Of a stretch of 43,727 nucleotides of DNA, positions 38,444 to 43,596 are shown one piece after another (positions within the stretch are counted from its first letter, which is position 1; the number at the start of each line of letters is the position of its first letter). The DNA comes from a virus, in IMG/VR virus record IMGVR_UViG_3300030419_004161, positions 1 through 43,727 of that record. The stretch is one strand, 5' to 3'. The notes beneath the pieces were generated by a model, which was given only the letters and a program-made list of their open reading frames with translations, was not told the origin of the DNA and ran no database searches. Both the position numbers and the translations under genes were made by a program.

Positions 38444-38922
38444 CAATGATGATAATTATAGAAGGCGTAAGTGATCATTCTCAAGAGATGAAAAGAAATG
38501 GGAAGAATGGAGAAATGGATGTTTTTGGTTATCAGACTCAAAATTTTCATATATGCCCAGGAGCACAAGAGGCGTTTGCTAATTTAATTAGACAAGGATT
38601 TAGAGGAGAGGAGGCAGAAATGGTTATGAATATAGCCATGCTGGTAGATGAATATTTGGGTCTAGAAATACAAGCTAAAGAAGCTGGTGGCGATGCAAAT
38701 ATTGTACATGATATGATAGATAAAGGAAATAGCGCCATGTTCCATTTAGGATCCCTAGCTCAGAAAGTAGGTAGCGAATCAATGATTCAACTATTTAACT
38801 TTATGCCTGATCACGTTCTGGTTGCGGTGGGAATGAAAGATAATGAATACAGTTCAGGACTTGAAGGAATGGATAGTAGCGATTATGATATGCCTATGGA
38901 AGATGAAGGTGGATGTCCTTAA
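38440..38922 (+). CDS. Unknown protein following the repeat protein
   Basis: A 160-residue protein starting in an ATGA overlap (ATG at 38440; ATGs two and three codons later are alternatives). The centre is helical: FHICPGAQEAFANLIRQGFR, EEAEMVMNIAMLVDEYLGLE and NSAMFHLGSLAQKVG. The C-terminus is acidic and Met/Ser-rich. Co-translation with the 566-aa protein suggests a working pair. The stop shares a CTTAAG palindrome with the stop of the convergent HNH gene. No function recognised. Confidence 0.6.
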   Translation: MTMMIIIEGVSDHSQEMKRNGKNGEMDVFGYQTQNFHICPGAQEAFANLIRQGFRGEEAEMVMNIAMLVDEYLGLEIQAKEAGGDANIVHDMIDKGNSAMFHLGSLAQKVGSESMIQLFNFMPDHVLVAVGMKDNEYSSGLEGMDSSDYDMPMEDEGGCP

Positions 38923-39302
38923 GACCTTACTTTAGATCTATTTCTTCGATATTCAACTCTAGACTTTTTACACCCATCACATCTACAACCTTTTCTATAC
39001 GCTGTAGTTGACGGACATGGAGCCCCTTCTTTTTTTCTGGCAGCAGCATAATTACAAGAAGCATGTGAAAAAGCTACGTTTTCTAAATCAAAGAATTTAC
39101 CTACAGGATCAAATGTGTCTAACCACGGAGTCTTATGCTCTATAGTCATTCTCTTAGCTGTTTCTATTTCTGCACCACACTGGTAACACCAGTTAATTTT
39201 TAATCTTTTAGCTAAACTAAATAATAATTCTTTCTTTAATCTGTTTGAAGCGGTGCTGGGATTCATTCTCAGCTGTTTAGTTTTTTTGGTTTTAATACAC
39301 AT
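38919..39302 (-). CDS. HNH endonuclease
   Basis: A 127-residue protein with CYQC at 39-42, MTIEHKTPWLD with His 56, NVAFSHASCN with Asn 76, His 80 and Cys 83. This is a complete HNH fold with a zinc knuckle, plus a C-terminal GCRCDGCKK cysteine cluster and basic tail for DNA contact. ATG at 39302 overlaps the previous stop (TAATG); an ATG twelve codons later (MNPSTASNRLKK) is an alternative that fits the usual family start. It would nick or cut DNA. Free-standing HNH genes are common in phages as homing or packaging-associated nucleases; which applies here is open. Confidence 0.8.
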   Translation of the reverse strand: MCIKTKKTKQLRMNPSTASNRLKKELLFSLAKRLKINWCYQCGAEIETAKRMTIEHKTPWLDTFDPVGKFFDLENVAFSHASCNYAAARKKEGAPCPSTTAYRKGCRCDGCKKSRVEYRRNRSKVRS

Positions 39303-40324
39303 TATTTTACTAAATAATCATATAATGGACTCCCTGGTTCTATATCTTTAGTAAAAACACCCTCGGCATGCATGTCCGCATATTCATTAAAAGCTTTTTT
39401 ATATTCATCAGAATTTCTACCATGCGTTTTGATTATACTTTCAAGATTATCTTCTAAACCCTTTTTAAATTCAACTGGATCTATATTACCTCTTTTAGTT
39501 AAAACAGGTCCTGTAGATGTGCTAGGTGATGATACAACTTTATGTGATCCACCACTAGGAGGCATCTCTTTTAGTATGTTAGACCTTGTATTTAACATAT
39601 GTTTATAATTTGACAACTTCTCTATTTCATAGGTAGCATCCTCTACTCCATATTTTTTGGCAATATCCCGAACTGACGTTCCACTTCTCCAATCCCTATT
39701 AGCATAATCTTCCATGGCTTTATCAAATCCTGGCCCGTACTGCTTTCTTAGTTCATCTTCTGATTTAAATATATTCTTATAACCAGGAGTTTCTTCGTAT
39801 TTTTTTATTTGTCTGTTAATATCATCTAACCTTGTTTTTGCAGGTATTTTTTGTAAAACCTTCTGCACCCCTTTAGCTGCTGGCTTAGCAAATTTTCCGA
39901 AAGGAACGAAACCTAAAGCGGCTTCACCCACAGTTTGAGGTATTATAAAATCTTTAGCCACCTCTCCCATAACCTCTGGGTCTGGAGTAGTATACTCTTT
40001 CTCCCTCTCTCTAGCCTTTATATTATGCTCATCGGAAGGTAAATACATAAAATCCTTCGCACCATCCTGAGCCTTCTTTATATTTTTCTTATTTAAACTG
40101 TAACCTCTAGCTTTTCGATCACCAGGAGTCCTGGTTTGATTACCCCTGTTTTTAGAAGCCTTCTCTAATACTACGGATCCATCGGACATATGAGAAACAT
40201 CCTTGCCGTCACCATTACCATAAGTACCCTTATCTCTATTGATTTTATTAAGCTTAGAACGCTTCCTTATCGACGAAGGAGACGATTGAAACTTTTTATA
40301 TTCTTTTTTGTAATCTCTAGCCAT
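39302..40324 (-). CDS. HNH-like N-terminal domain fused to an unknown C-terminal region
   Basis: A 340-residue protein. Residues 1-75 match a short phage protein family that usually stands alone: MARDYKKEYKKFQSSPSSIR, then NGDGKDVSHM.DGS..LE..SKNRGNQ, with His 45 and Asn near 59-62 as HNH-like remnants. Residues 95-340 are a separate region with an Ala/Gly/Pro-rich hydrophobic stretch (about 130-150) and a charged helical end. Start at ATG 40324: four nt upstream ends a perfect promoter, so the longer in-frame extension up to 40504 cannot be translated from that promoter. The transcript may be leaderless. It overlaps the 127-aa HNH gene by 1 nt, so the two nuclease-like genes form one unit. 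Confidence 0.65.
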   Translation of the reverse strand: MARDYKKEYKKFQSSPSSIRKRSKLNKINRDKGTYGNGDGKDVSHMSDGSVVLEKASKNRGNQTRTPGDRKARGYSLNKKNIKKAQDGAKDFMYLPSDEHNIKAREREKEYTTPDPEVMGEVAKDFIIPQTVGEAALGFVPFGKFAKPAAKGVQKVLQKIPAKTRLDDINRQIKKYEETPGYKNIFKSEDELRKQYGPGFDKAMEDYANRDWRSGTSVRDIAKKYGVEDATYEIEKLSNYKHMLNTRSNILKEMPPSGGSHKVVSSPSTSTGPVLTKRGNIDPVEFKKGLEDNLESIIKTHGRNSDEYKKAFNEYADMHAEGVFTKDIEPGSPLYDYLVK

Positions 40325-40328
40325 GGGG

Positions 40329-40359
40329 CAAATATAATAAAAATTATGAGATATGCAAA
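40329..40359 (-). promoter_or_regulatory. Exact Bacteroidota-type promoter, near-leaderless
   Basis: Minus strand: TTTG (40359-40356), 19 nt, TATATTTG (40336-40329), CCCC, ATG. The usual start point a few bases after the -7 box would fall at or next to the start codon of the 340-aa gene. Confidence 0.8.
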
Positions 40360-40750
40360 GATTTGGGATAACTATATAATATAGTACACCTTTTTCTCTT
40401 TCCGAAATTGATCCCTTCAAACGGGGTGGGTTAAACATATGTATACATCTGTAAATCAAACATCGATTTTTGGCTCTCGCCCGCATTGATTTAGTCCATA
40501 TCACACCACCACCAATAACGATAGCAAAATTTTATATTCAACAGATATATAAAACAAACTTGATCATAATGAACACAAAGTATATAAACATATTACCATT
40601 GATAGAGAGAGAGTGTGTATGTAAATGATTTATTTGGTTGAATGTAACGAGTAAAGATGCGAGGCAAAACCCCTAATAACTTAACAACAAATCTACCTAA
40701 CAAATTGAAACCAATATCTAACCATATCGAAAACCCACAAACCAGACCAT
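40360..40750. other. Noncoding stretch with a decayed gene fragment
   Basis: About 390 bp without a convincing gene or RNA between the promoter at 40329-40359 and the terminator at 40751-40773. It holds one recognisable item, a degraded copy of the 3' part of the 46-aa gene at 40561-40613. A few TA-rich and poly-purine stretches are otherwise all I see. A T-arm-like fold at 40411-40427 has no matching acceptor stem. Confidence 0.6.
40561..40613 (-). pseudogene. Relic of the 46-aa gene 3' end
   Basis: A 15-nt word (TGATCATAATGAACA) and, 28 nt further, AGAGAGAGAG occur in the same order and similar spacing as at 41968-41982 and 42006-42020 inside the 46-aa gene. The frame is broken here by a stop. 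It looks like a duplicated and decayed piece of that gene. Confidence 0.5.
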
Positions 40751-40773
40751 AAAAAAAGGGGGCAAATGCCCCC
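40751..40773 (-). terminator. Rho-independent terminator of the small-gene unit
   Basis: Minus strand: GGGGGC, ATTT loop, GCCCCC, then seven T. It is 27 nt after the stop of the 95-aa gene and ends the run of small minus-strand genes. Confidence 0.8.
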
Positions 40774-40800
40774 CTTCTTTCTCGTAGTAAACCCCCCAAT

Positions 40801-41088
40801 CTACCACGAATACCCCTTGCTATAATCAAAGTCATCTGGATATGTTTTGTTAAAACTCTCTTCTTGCATCTCTTCCATTTTGCTGACAATAAAGTGTTCT
40901 ACCTCCGAATATATCTCGCTATTATCATCAAGTTTATGTCCTAATACTTTAGCAATTTGAGTCCATATATCATTATTATTTAGCACGAAGCTGACTCTCT
41001 CTGAAGCAGTATCGTTCTTATAAATAAAAATAGATTTTCTCTCTCTTAGTTCAGTTCTTCCAACTGATTTTAAAATTTTTCCTCTCAT
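40801..41088 (-). CDS. Small unknown protein, last of the early-type minus unit
   Basis: A 95-residue soluble protein: a basic N-terminus (MRGKILKSVGRTELRERKSI), then IYKNDTASERVSFVLNNNDI and an acidic C-terminal half (SEVEHFIVSKMEEMQEES; NKTYPDDFDYSKGYSW). No family recognised. The ATG follows an exact AAAACTAACTAACT leader. A terminator hairpin with seven T follows the stop. As for other tiny genes here, a host-interaction role is possible but unsupported. Confidence 0.65.
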   Translation of the reverse strand: MRGKILKSVGRTELRERKSIFIYKNDTASERVSFVLNNNDIWTQIAKVLGHKLDDNSEIYSEVEHFIVSKMEEMQEESFNKTYPDDFDYSKGYSW

Positions 41089-41102
41089 AGTTAGTTAGTT
41101 TT
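41089..41102 (-). promoter_or_regulatory. Leader motif AAAACTAACTAACT before ATG (95-aa gene)
   Basis: Exact copy of the repeated start-site leader, directly abutting ATG. The stop of the 78-aa gene (41103-41101) overlaps its first A bases. No purine-rich Shine-Dalgarno is present. Confidence 0.7.
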
Positions 41103-41337
41103 ATAGGTTATATTTATCTGTTAATTCTTCTGCAAGTTTATAATCTTCTTCTTCAAATTCACAATGGTAATCGTTCATCTCTAATCCAATATATTTAATG
41201 GACATAAACTTCAGAATTTCTAAGCAAAATTTCTTTGTTATTCTCTTAGGTATTTTATTATCTAATCTTTTATGATGTAGTTCTTCTGCAAATTCATCAA
41301 TACACGGATAATAGGTTACTTTCATTCTTGTTCTCAT
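41101..41337 (-). CDS. Small unknown protein
   Basis: A 78-residue protein: a basic beta start (MRTRMKVTYYPCIDEFAEEL), a basic centre (HHKRLDNKIPKRITKKFC) and an acidic end (DYHCEFEEEDYKLAEELTDK). Three Cys residues are spread and do not form a clear zinc site. It has an exact copy of the AAAACTAACTAACT leader before its ATG, and that leader contains the TAA of the upstream gene. Function unknown. Confidence 0.6.
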   Translation of the reverse strand: MRTRMKVTYYPCIDEFAEELHHKRLDNKIPKRITKKFCLEILKFMSIKYIGLEMNDYHCEFEEEDYKLAEELTDKYNL

Positions 41338-41351
41338 AGTTAGTTAGTTTT
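41338..41351 (-). promoter_or_regulatory. Leader motif AAAACTAACTAACT before ATG (78-aa gene)
   Basis: Exact copy of the repeated leader. The TAA stop of the 105-aa gene (41346-41344) lies within it, so stop, leader and restart are one compact element. Confidence 0.7.
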
Positions 41352-41661
41352 TAATTATTAAATCTATATCTTCTCTTGTTTCGCAATCAATGTATTTTCC
41401 ATATTCTGAAACTCTTGGAAGAAATAAATCCTCTTCATTAATAAGTCCGAATATATCGTGATATATAGTTAGTTTAATATCGCTCTCAGTAATGTTAGTA
41501 TTATTACACAAATTTCTGAAATTTATAAAACCTATTAAATTGTTTACATACTCTTCATTCTCCCATAATACATTAAGTATAGGGAATTTAAATTGATTAT
41601 ATACACTTGGTTTAAGATATCTTCTTAAAATATCATTTGCTTGTTTCATTTTCTCATTCAT
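41344..41661 (-). CDS. Small unknown helical protein
   Basis: A 105-residue protein, helical at the N-terminus (MNEKMKQANDILRRYLKPSV) with aromatic segments (YNQFKFPILNVLWENEEYVN; IKLTIYHDIFGLINEEDLFL). No recognised family. Its leader is the AAAACTAAATAACT variant at 41662-41675, and its stop codon is part of the next gene's leader. It lies downstream of the 57-aa gene in the same unit. Confidence 0.6.
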   Translation of the reverse strand: MNEKMKQANDILRRYLKPSVYNQFKFPILNVLWENEEYVNNLIGFINFRNLCNNTNITESDIKLTIYHDIFGLINEEDLFLPRVSEYGKYIDCETREDIDLIIKN

Positions 41662-41675
41662 AGTTATTTAGTTTT
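41662..41675 (-). promoter_or_regulatory. Leader motif variant AAAACTAAATAACT before ATG (105-aa gene)
   Basis: Differs from the exact copies by one base, directly abutting ATG. Because the upstream stop is 6 nt further away, the motif here is not needed as a stop codon. Confidence 0.65.
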
Positions 41676-41680
41676 ATATA

Positions 41681-41854
41681 TTATTTTTTTAATGTAAAAA
41701 TTGCAAAGGGAGTATTTATTATACCCATTTCTTGTAAAACTTTTAAAGCAGTTCCTTCTTTCCAATATCCACTATCTTCAACGGCACTTAAAAATTGTTC
41801 TTCAGAAATTAATTCCTTTTCTTGTTCTCCTTTAAATTGTCTATGTATTTCCAT
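41681..41854 (-). CDS. Small unknown protein, 57 aa
   Basis: A short gene: MEIHRQFKGEQEKELISEEQ, a short helical region (FLSAVEDSGYWKEGTALKVL) and a hydrophobic end (IINTPFAIFTLKK), stop TAA at 41683-41681. The leader AACTAAATAGAT resembles the repeated motif, and a TTTG-N18-TATATTAG promoter candidate lies upstream. No family recognised. Its start context and the tight spacing to the 105-aa gene support it being real. Confidence 0.6.
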   Translation of the reverse strand: MEIHRQFKGEQEKELISEEQFLSAVEDSGYWKEGTALKVLQEMGIINTPFAIFTLKK

Positions 41855-41884
41855 ATCTATTTAGTTTTAGTTAATTAATTACCA

Positions 41885-41914
41885 CTAATATAATGAAAAA
41901 AATTTACATACAAA
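41885..41914 (-). promoter_or_regulatory. Variant promoter TTTG-N18-TATATTAG overlapping a terminator
   Basis: Minus strand: TTTG (41914-41911), 18 nt, TATATTAG (41892-41885) followed by TGG. The first T bases of the -33 box are the end of the T run of the preceding terminator. The -7 box departs by one base from TAnnTTTG, and spacing is one short of the usual. Confidence 0.45.
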
Positions 41915-41944
41915 AAAAAAGGGAGATAAAATTAATTACCTCCC
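41912..41944 (-). terminator. Rho-independent terminator after the 46-aa gene
   Basis: Minus strand: GGGAGGTAA, TTAATT loop, TTATCTCCC (nine pairs, one G-U wobble) and nine T. It lies 13 nt after the stop of the 46-aa gene and ends the unit that begins at 42747. Confidence 0.8.
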
Positions 41945-41957
41945 CAAAAACTAAACA

Positions 41958-42098
41958 CTATTTAAAGTGATCATAATGAACATCATTGTCCATCTTCTTT
42001 TTATTAGAGAGAGAGAGAGATTTGAATGTATCTTTTATTCGTGTGTCCTTCTCTGACTCACTCTCTATAAACTTATTCAATAATTCTTCTGTACTCAT
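41958..42098 (-). CDS. Small unknown charged protein, 46 aa
   Basis: A short gene: MSTEELLNKFIESESEKDTR, a Ser/Leu/Lys stretch and VHYDHFK at the end; stop TAG at 41960-41958. It starts 2 nt after the stop of the 55-aa gene (TAACTATG), a tight restart, and is followed by a strong terminator. A degraded copy of its 3' part is at 40561-40613. Function unknown; mostly helical and charged. Confidence 0.55.
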   Translation of the reverse strand: MSTEELLNKFIESESEKDTRIKDTFKSLSLSNKKKMDNDVHYDHFK

Positions 42099-42100
42099 AG

Positions 42101-42268
42101 TTATATTTCTTTTATTATCTCTATTCTCACATTATCATTCTGTTCTAAATAATTTATATAATCATCATCTTCATATAATCCCTCTTTATAGTGTCTATAA
42201 TTGTTTACATATATTATTTCATCTACTTCCTCTCTCACTTCTTCTATTGTCATTTGTCTTGTTGTCAT
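42101..42268 (-). CDS. Small unknown acidic protein, 55 aa
   Basis: A short gene: MTTRQMTIEEVREEVDEIIY, VNNYRHYKEGLYEDDDYINY and a final EQNDNVRIEIIKEI; stop TAA. It is acidic, with helices at both ends. Upstream lies ACTAAATAACTATAACT, a long form of the repeated leader, overlapping the stop of the 156-aa gene. The stop is joined to the next start by TAACTATG. No family recognised. Confidence 0.55.
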   Translation of the reverse strand: MTTRQMTIEEVREEVDEIIYVNNYRHYKEGLYEDDDYINYLEQNDNVRIEIIKEI

Positions 42269-42276
42269 AGTTATAG

Positions 42277-42747
42277 TTATTTAGTTAGTAATTCTTGTTT
42301 ATTTTCTTTAATATACTTATAGTATTCTTTTCTCTTATCTTCAAATTGTTTTATTTGCTCGGCAGTATCAACCATTCCATTGTCATCTAGAATAATAAAC
42401 TTGCTGAAGATATGATACTTGACTCCATCATTAGCAATCCAGTATATAGATTTTTTATACTCAATCAATTCTTCTTTCCACTCATCATAATTTAATACCT
42501 CCCCACTATTATCAACAATACATTCTGTATGTCTTTCCAATCCATTGAATACAGCCCACCCGTGAGCATTATTTAAATTTATGTCATACATTCGCATAAC
42601 CTCCTCGTCTTGTAAAAAACTCTCAAGACAATCAAATCCTAATGGCTTAGGACTACCATATTTTAAATGGCTTACATCACATTGACATTCTACTATTACT
42701 GCTCTATCCTCTTGTAAAACAATAAGTTCTATAATCTCTACTTTCAT
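42277..42747 (-). CDS. Unknown early-type protein
   Basis: A 156-residue protein beginning with a beta strand (MKVEIIELIVLQEDRAVIVE), a CQC pair near 22-24, aromatic-rich middle segments (GWAVFNGLERHTECIVDN; IYWIANDGVKYHIFSKFIIL) and a Lys/Glu-rich coiled end. No family recognised. It is the first and largest gene of the minus early unit, preceded by a TATATTTG box and an inverted repeat in the leader. Confidence 0.65.
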   Translation of the reverse strand: MKVEIIELIVLQEDRAVIVECQCDVSHLKYGSPKPLGFDCLESFLQDEEVMRMYDINLNNAHGWAVFNGLERHTECIVDNSGEVLNYDEWKEELIEYKKSIYWIANDGVKYHIFSKFIILDDNGMVDTAEQIKQFEDKRKEYYKYIKENKQELLTK

Positions 42748-42779
42748 AATTTATTTAGTTTATTAGGTTTATATTAATT

Positions 42780-42796
42780 GTGCAGTATGTCTGCAC
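42780..42796. repeat. Inverted repeat GTGCAG-N5-CTGCAC in the leader of the 156-aa gene
   Basis: Perfect 6-bp arms around TATGT, 14-30 nt downstream of the -7 box and 33 nt before ATG. It could be an operator for a dimeric repressor or a small RNA hairpin. It is GC-rich against an AT-rich background. Confidence 0.6.
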
Positions 42797-42809
42797 ACTT
42801 CGTATTTTG

Positions 42810-42817
42810 CAAATATA
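42810..42817 (-). promoter_or_regulatory. -7 box TATATTTG for the minus early unit
   Basis: Minus-strand TATATTTG at the end of a TATATATATTTG run, 62 nt before the ATG at 42747. No exact TTTG at 19-21 nt upstream; a T-rich stretch is there instead. Confidence 0.5.
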
Positions 42818-42923
42818 TATATAAATAATTGAATAAAAAAAACTTTCATTTAATTAATTAACATTCACATCTGTTAAATGAAAATAATTTACATTTTACT
42901 AGGATTATTAAAAAGAATTTATA

Positions 42924-42931
42924 TATCTTTG
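42924..42931 (+). promoter_or_regulatory. -7 box TATCTTTG for the plus early unit
   Basis: Plus-strand TATCTTTG fits TAnnTTTG and lies 16 nt before the ATG of the 49-aa gene. A clear -33 TTTG is not seen. With the box at 42810-42817 it makes a divergent early promoter pair. Confidence 0.5.
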
Positions 42932-42947
42932 TGGAAAGAACTAAAAA

Positions 42948-43097
42948 ATGACAGAACTACAAAAACTAAAAGCGAGAGTAAAAGATATGGAGGACAACTG
43001 GACTCCGATAATAAGAAGTAAGTGTTATAAATGCGAGGAGGATATAGTATATACAGAAGTATTTTACTATTGTCCTTTTTGTTTAGAACATCAATAG
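42948..43097 (+). CDS. Small zinc-ribbon protein, 49 aa
   Basis: A short gene with a helical start (MTELQKLKARVKDMEDN), then CYKC and CPFC spaced 14 residues apart, the four cysteines of a small zinc ribbon; the end is LEHQ. The leader AAAGAACTAAAAA is A-rich. It is the first gene of the plus early unit behind the TATCTTTG box. Zinc-ribbon mini-proteins in phages often bind nucleic acid or host transcription machinery; which applies here is unknown. Confidence 0.65.
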   Translation: MTELQKLKARVKDMEDNWTPIIRSKCYKCEEDIVYTEVFYYCPFCLEHQ

Positions 43098-43122
43098 AAT
43101 TACTAACTAAAATACTAGTCAT

Positions 43123-43383
43123 ATGAAAATAATTAAACAGAGCAACGAGGTAAACGAAGTATCTATATGTATAAGTATGGAAATAATAAACATTAAGTGT
43201 AGTATATTTGGATATATAAATTTTCAGGATATGGACATAGATTTGTGGATAGAGGAAGAAGATAATATGGACTTAGATTCAGAAGAAGAAGATTTATATT
43301 CTTGGTGTGAAGATAATGGTGTTGATTACGATGAGTTAGAAACTTTTATAATAAATAACTATAAACTAATAGATGATGAGTAA
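43123..43383 (+). CDS. Small, extremely acidic protein
   Basis: An 86-residue protein. The first 35 residues are beta-rich (MKIIKQSNEVNEVSICISME); residues 36-86 are dominated by Asp and Glu (DMDIDLWIEEEDNMDLDSEE; DELETFIINNYKLIDDE). Such negative charge over a compact domain is seen in DNA-mimic proteins that inhibit nucleases or repressors, but no family match is recognised. The leader contains ACTAACTAAAATACT, akin to the repeated motif. It overlaps the next gene by 8-11 nt. Confidence 0.6.
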   Translation: MKIIKQSNEVNEVSICISMEIINIKCSIFGYINFQDMDIDLWIEEEDNMDLDSEEEDLYSWCEDNGVDYDELETFIINNYKLIDDE

Positions 43384-43576
43384 AAATAAGGAAGTAAAAC
43401 AATTAAATAAATGGCTACACAATAGGAGTGTTCTAATTAAAAAACTTGAAGAGCAATTGTCAGAGCTAAAAGAGAAACACGATAACCTAGATAAAATAAA
43501 TGATATATTATGGGAGTTTATATGGGAAAAGGACTATGATAATATACAATCTAGATTAGAGGAGGAAGGATTATAA
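43373..43576 (+). CDS. Small coiled-coil protein
   Basis: A 67-residue protein, almost wholly helical with heptad leucines (WLHNRSVLIKKLEEQLSELK, then EKHDNLDKINDILWEF). ATG at 43373 or the next codon at 43376, both overlapping the end of the acidic gene. It probably forms a dimer. No further function can be stated. Confidence 0.55.
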   Translation: MMSKNKEVKQLNKWLHNRSVLIKKLEEQLSELKEKHDNLDKINDILWEFIWEKDYDNIQSRLEEEGL

Positions 43577-43582
43577 TAACTT

Positions 43583-43596
43583 AAAACTAACTAACT
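43583..43596 (+). promoter_or_regulatory. Leader motif AAAACTAACTAACT before ATG (truncated gene)
   Basis: Third exact copy, here on the plus strand, abutting the ATG at 43597. The upstream stop is 7 nt away, so the motif is independent of it. Confidence 0.7.

Noticed and set aside
40411-40427. T-arm-like fold ATCCC-TTCAAAC-GGGGT suggesting a tRNA
   Set aside because: No matching acceptor stem, D-arm or anticodon arm can be found upstream at the right distance.
40325-40504. In-frame 5' extension of the 340-aa gene up to an ATG at 40504
   Set aside because: It runs through a perfect promoter, and the family-typical start MARDYKKEY lies at 40324. The extra 60 residues resemble no protein.
40593-40889. 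Open frame of 98 codons on the minus strand
   Set aside because: It crosses the terminator hairpin and overlaps the end of the 95-aa gene, whose leader and composition are better supported.
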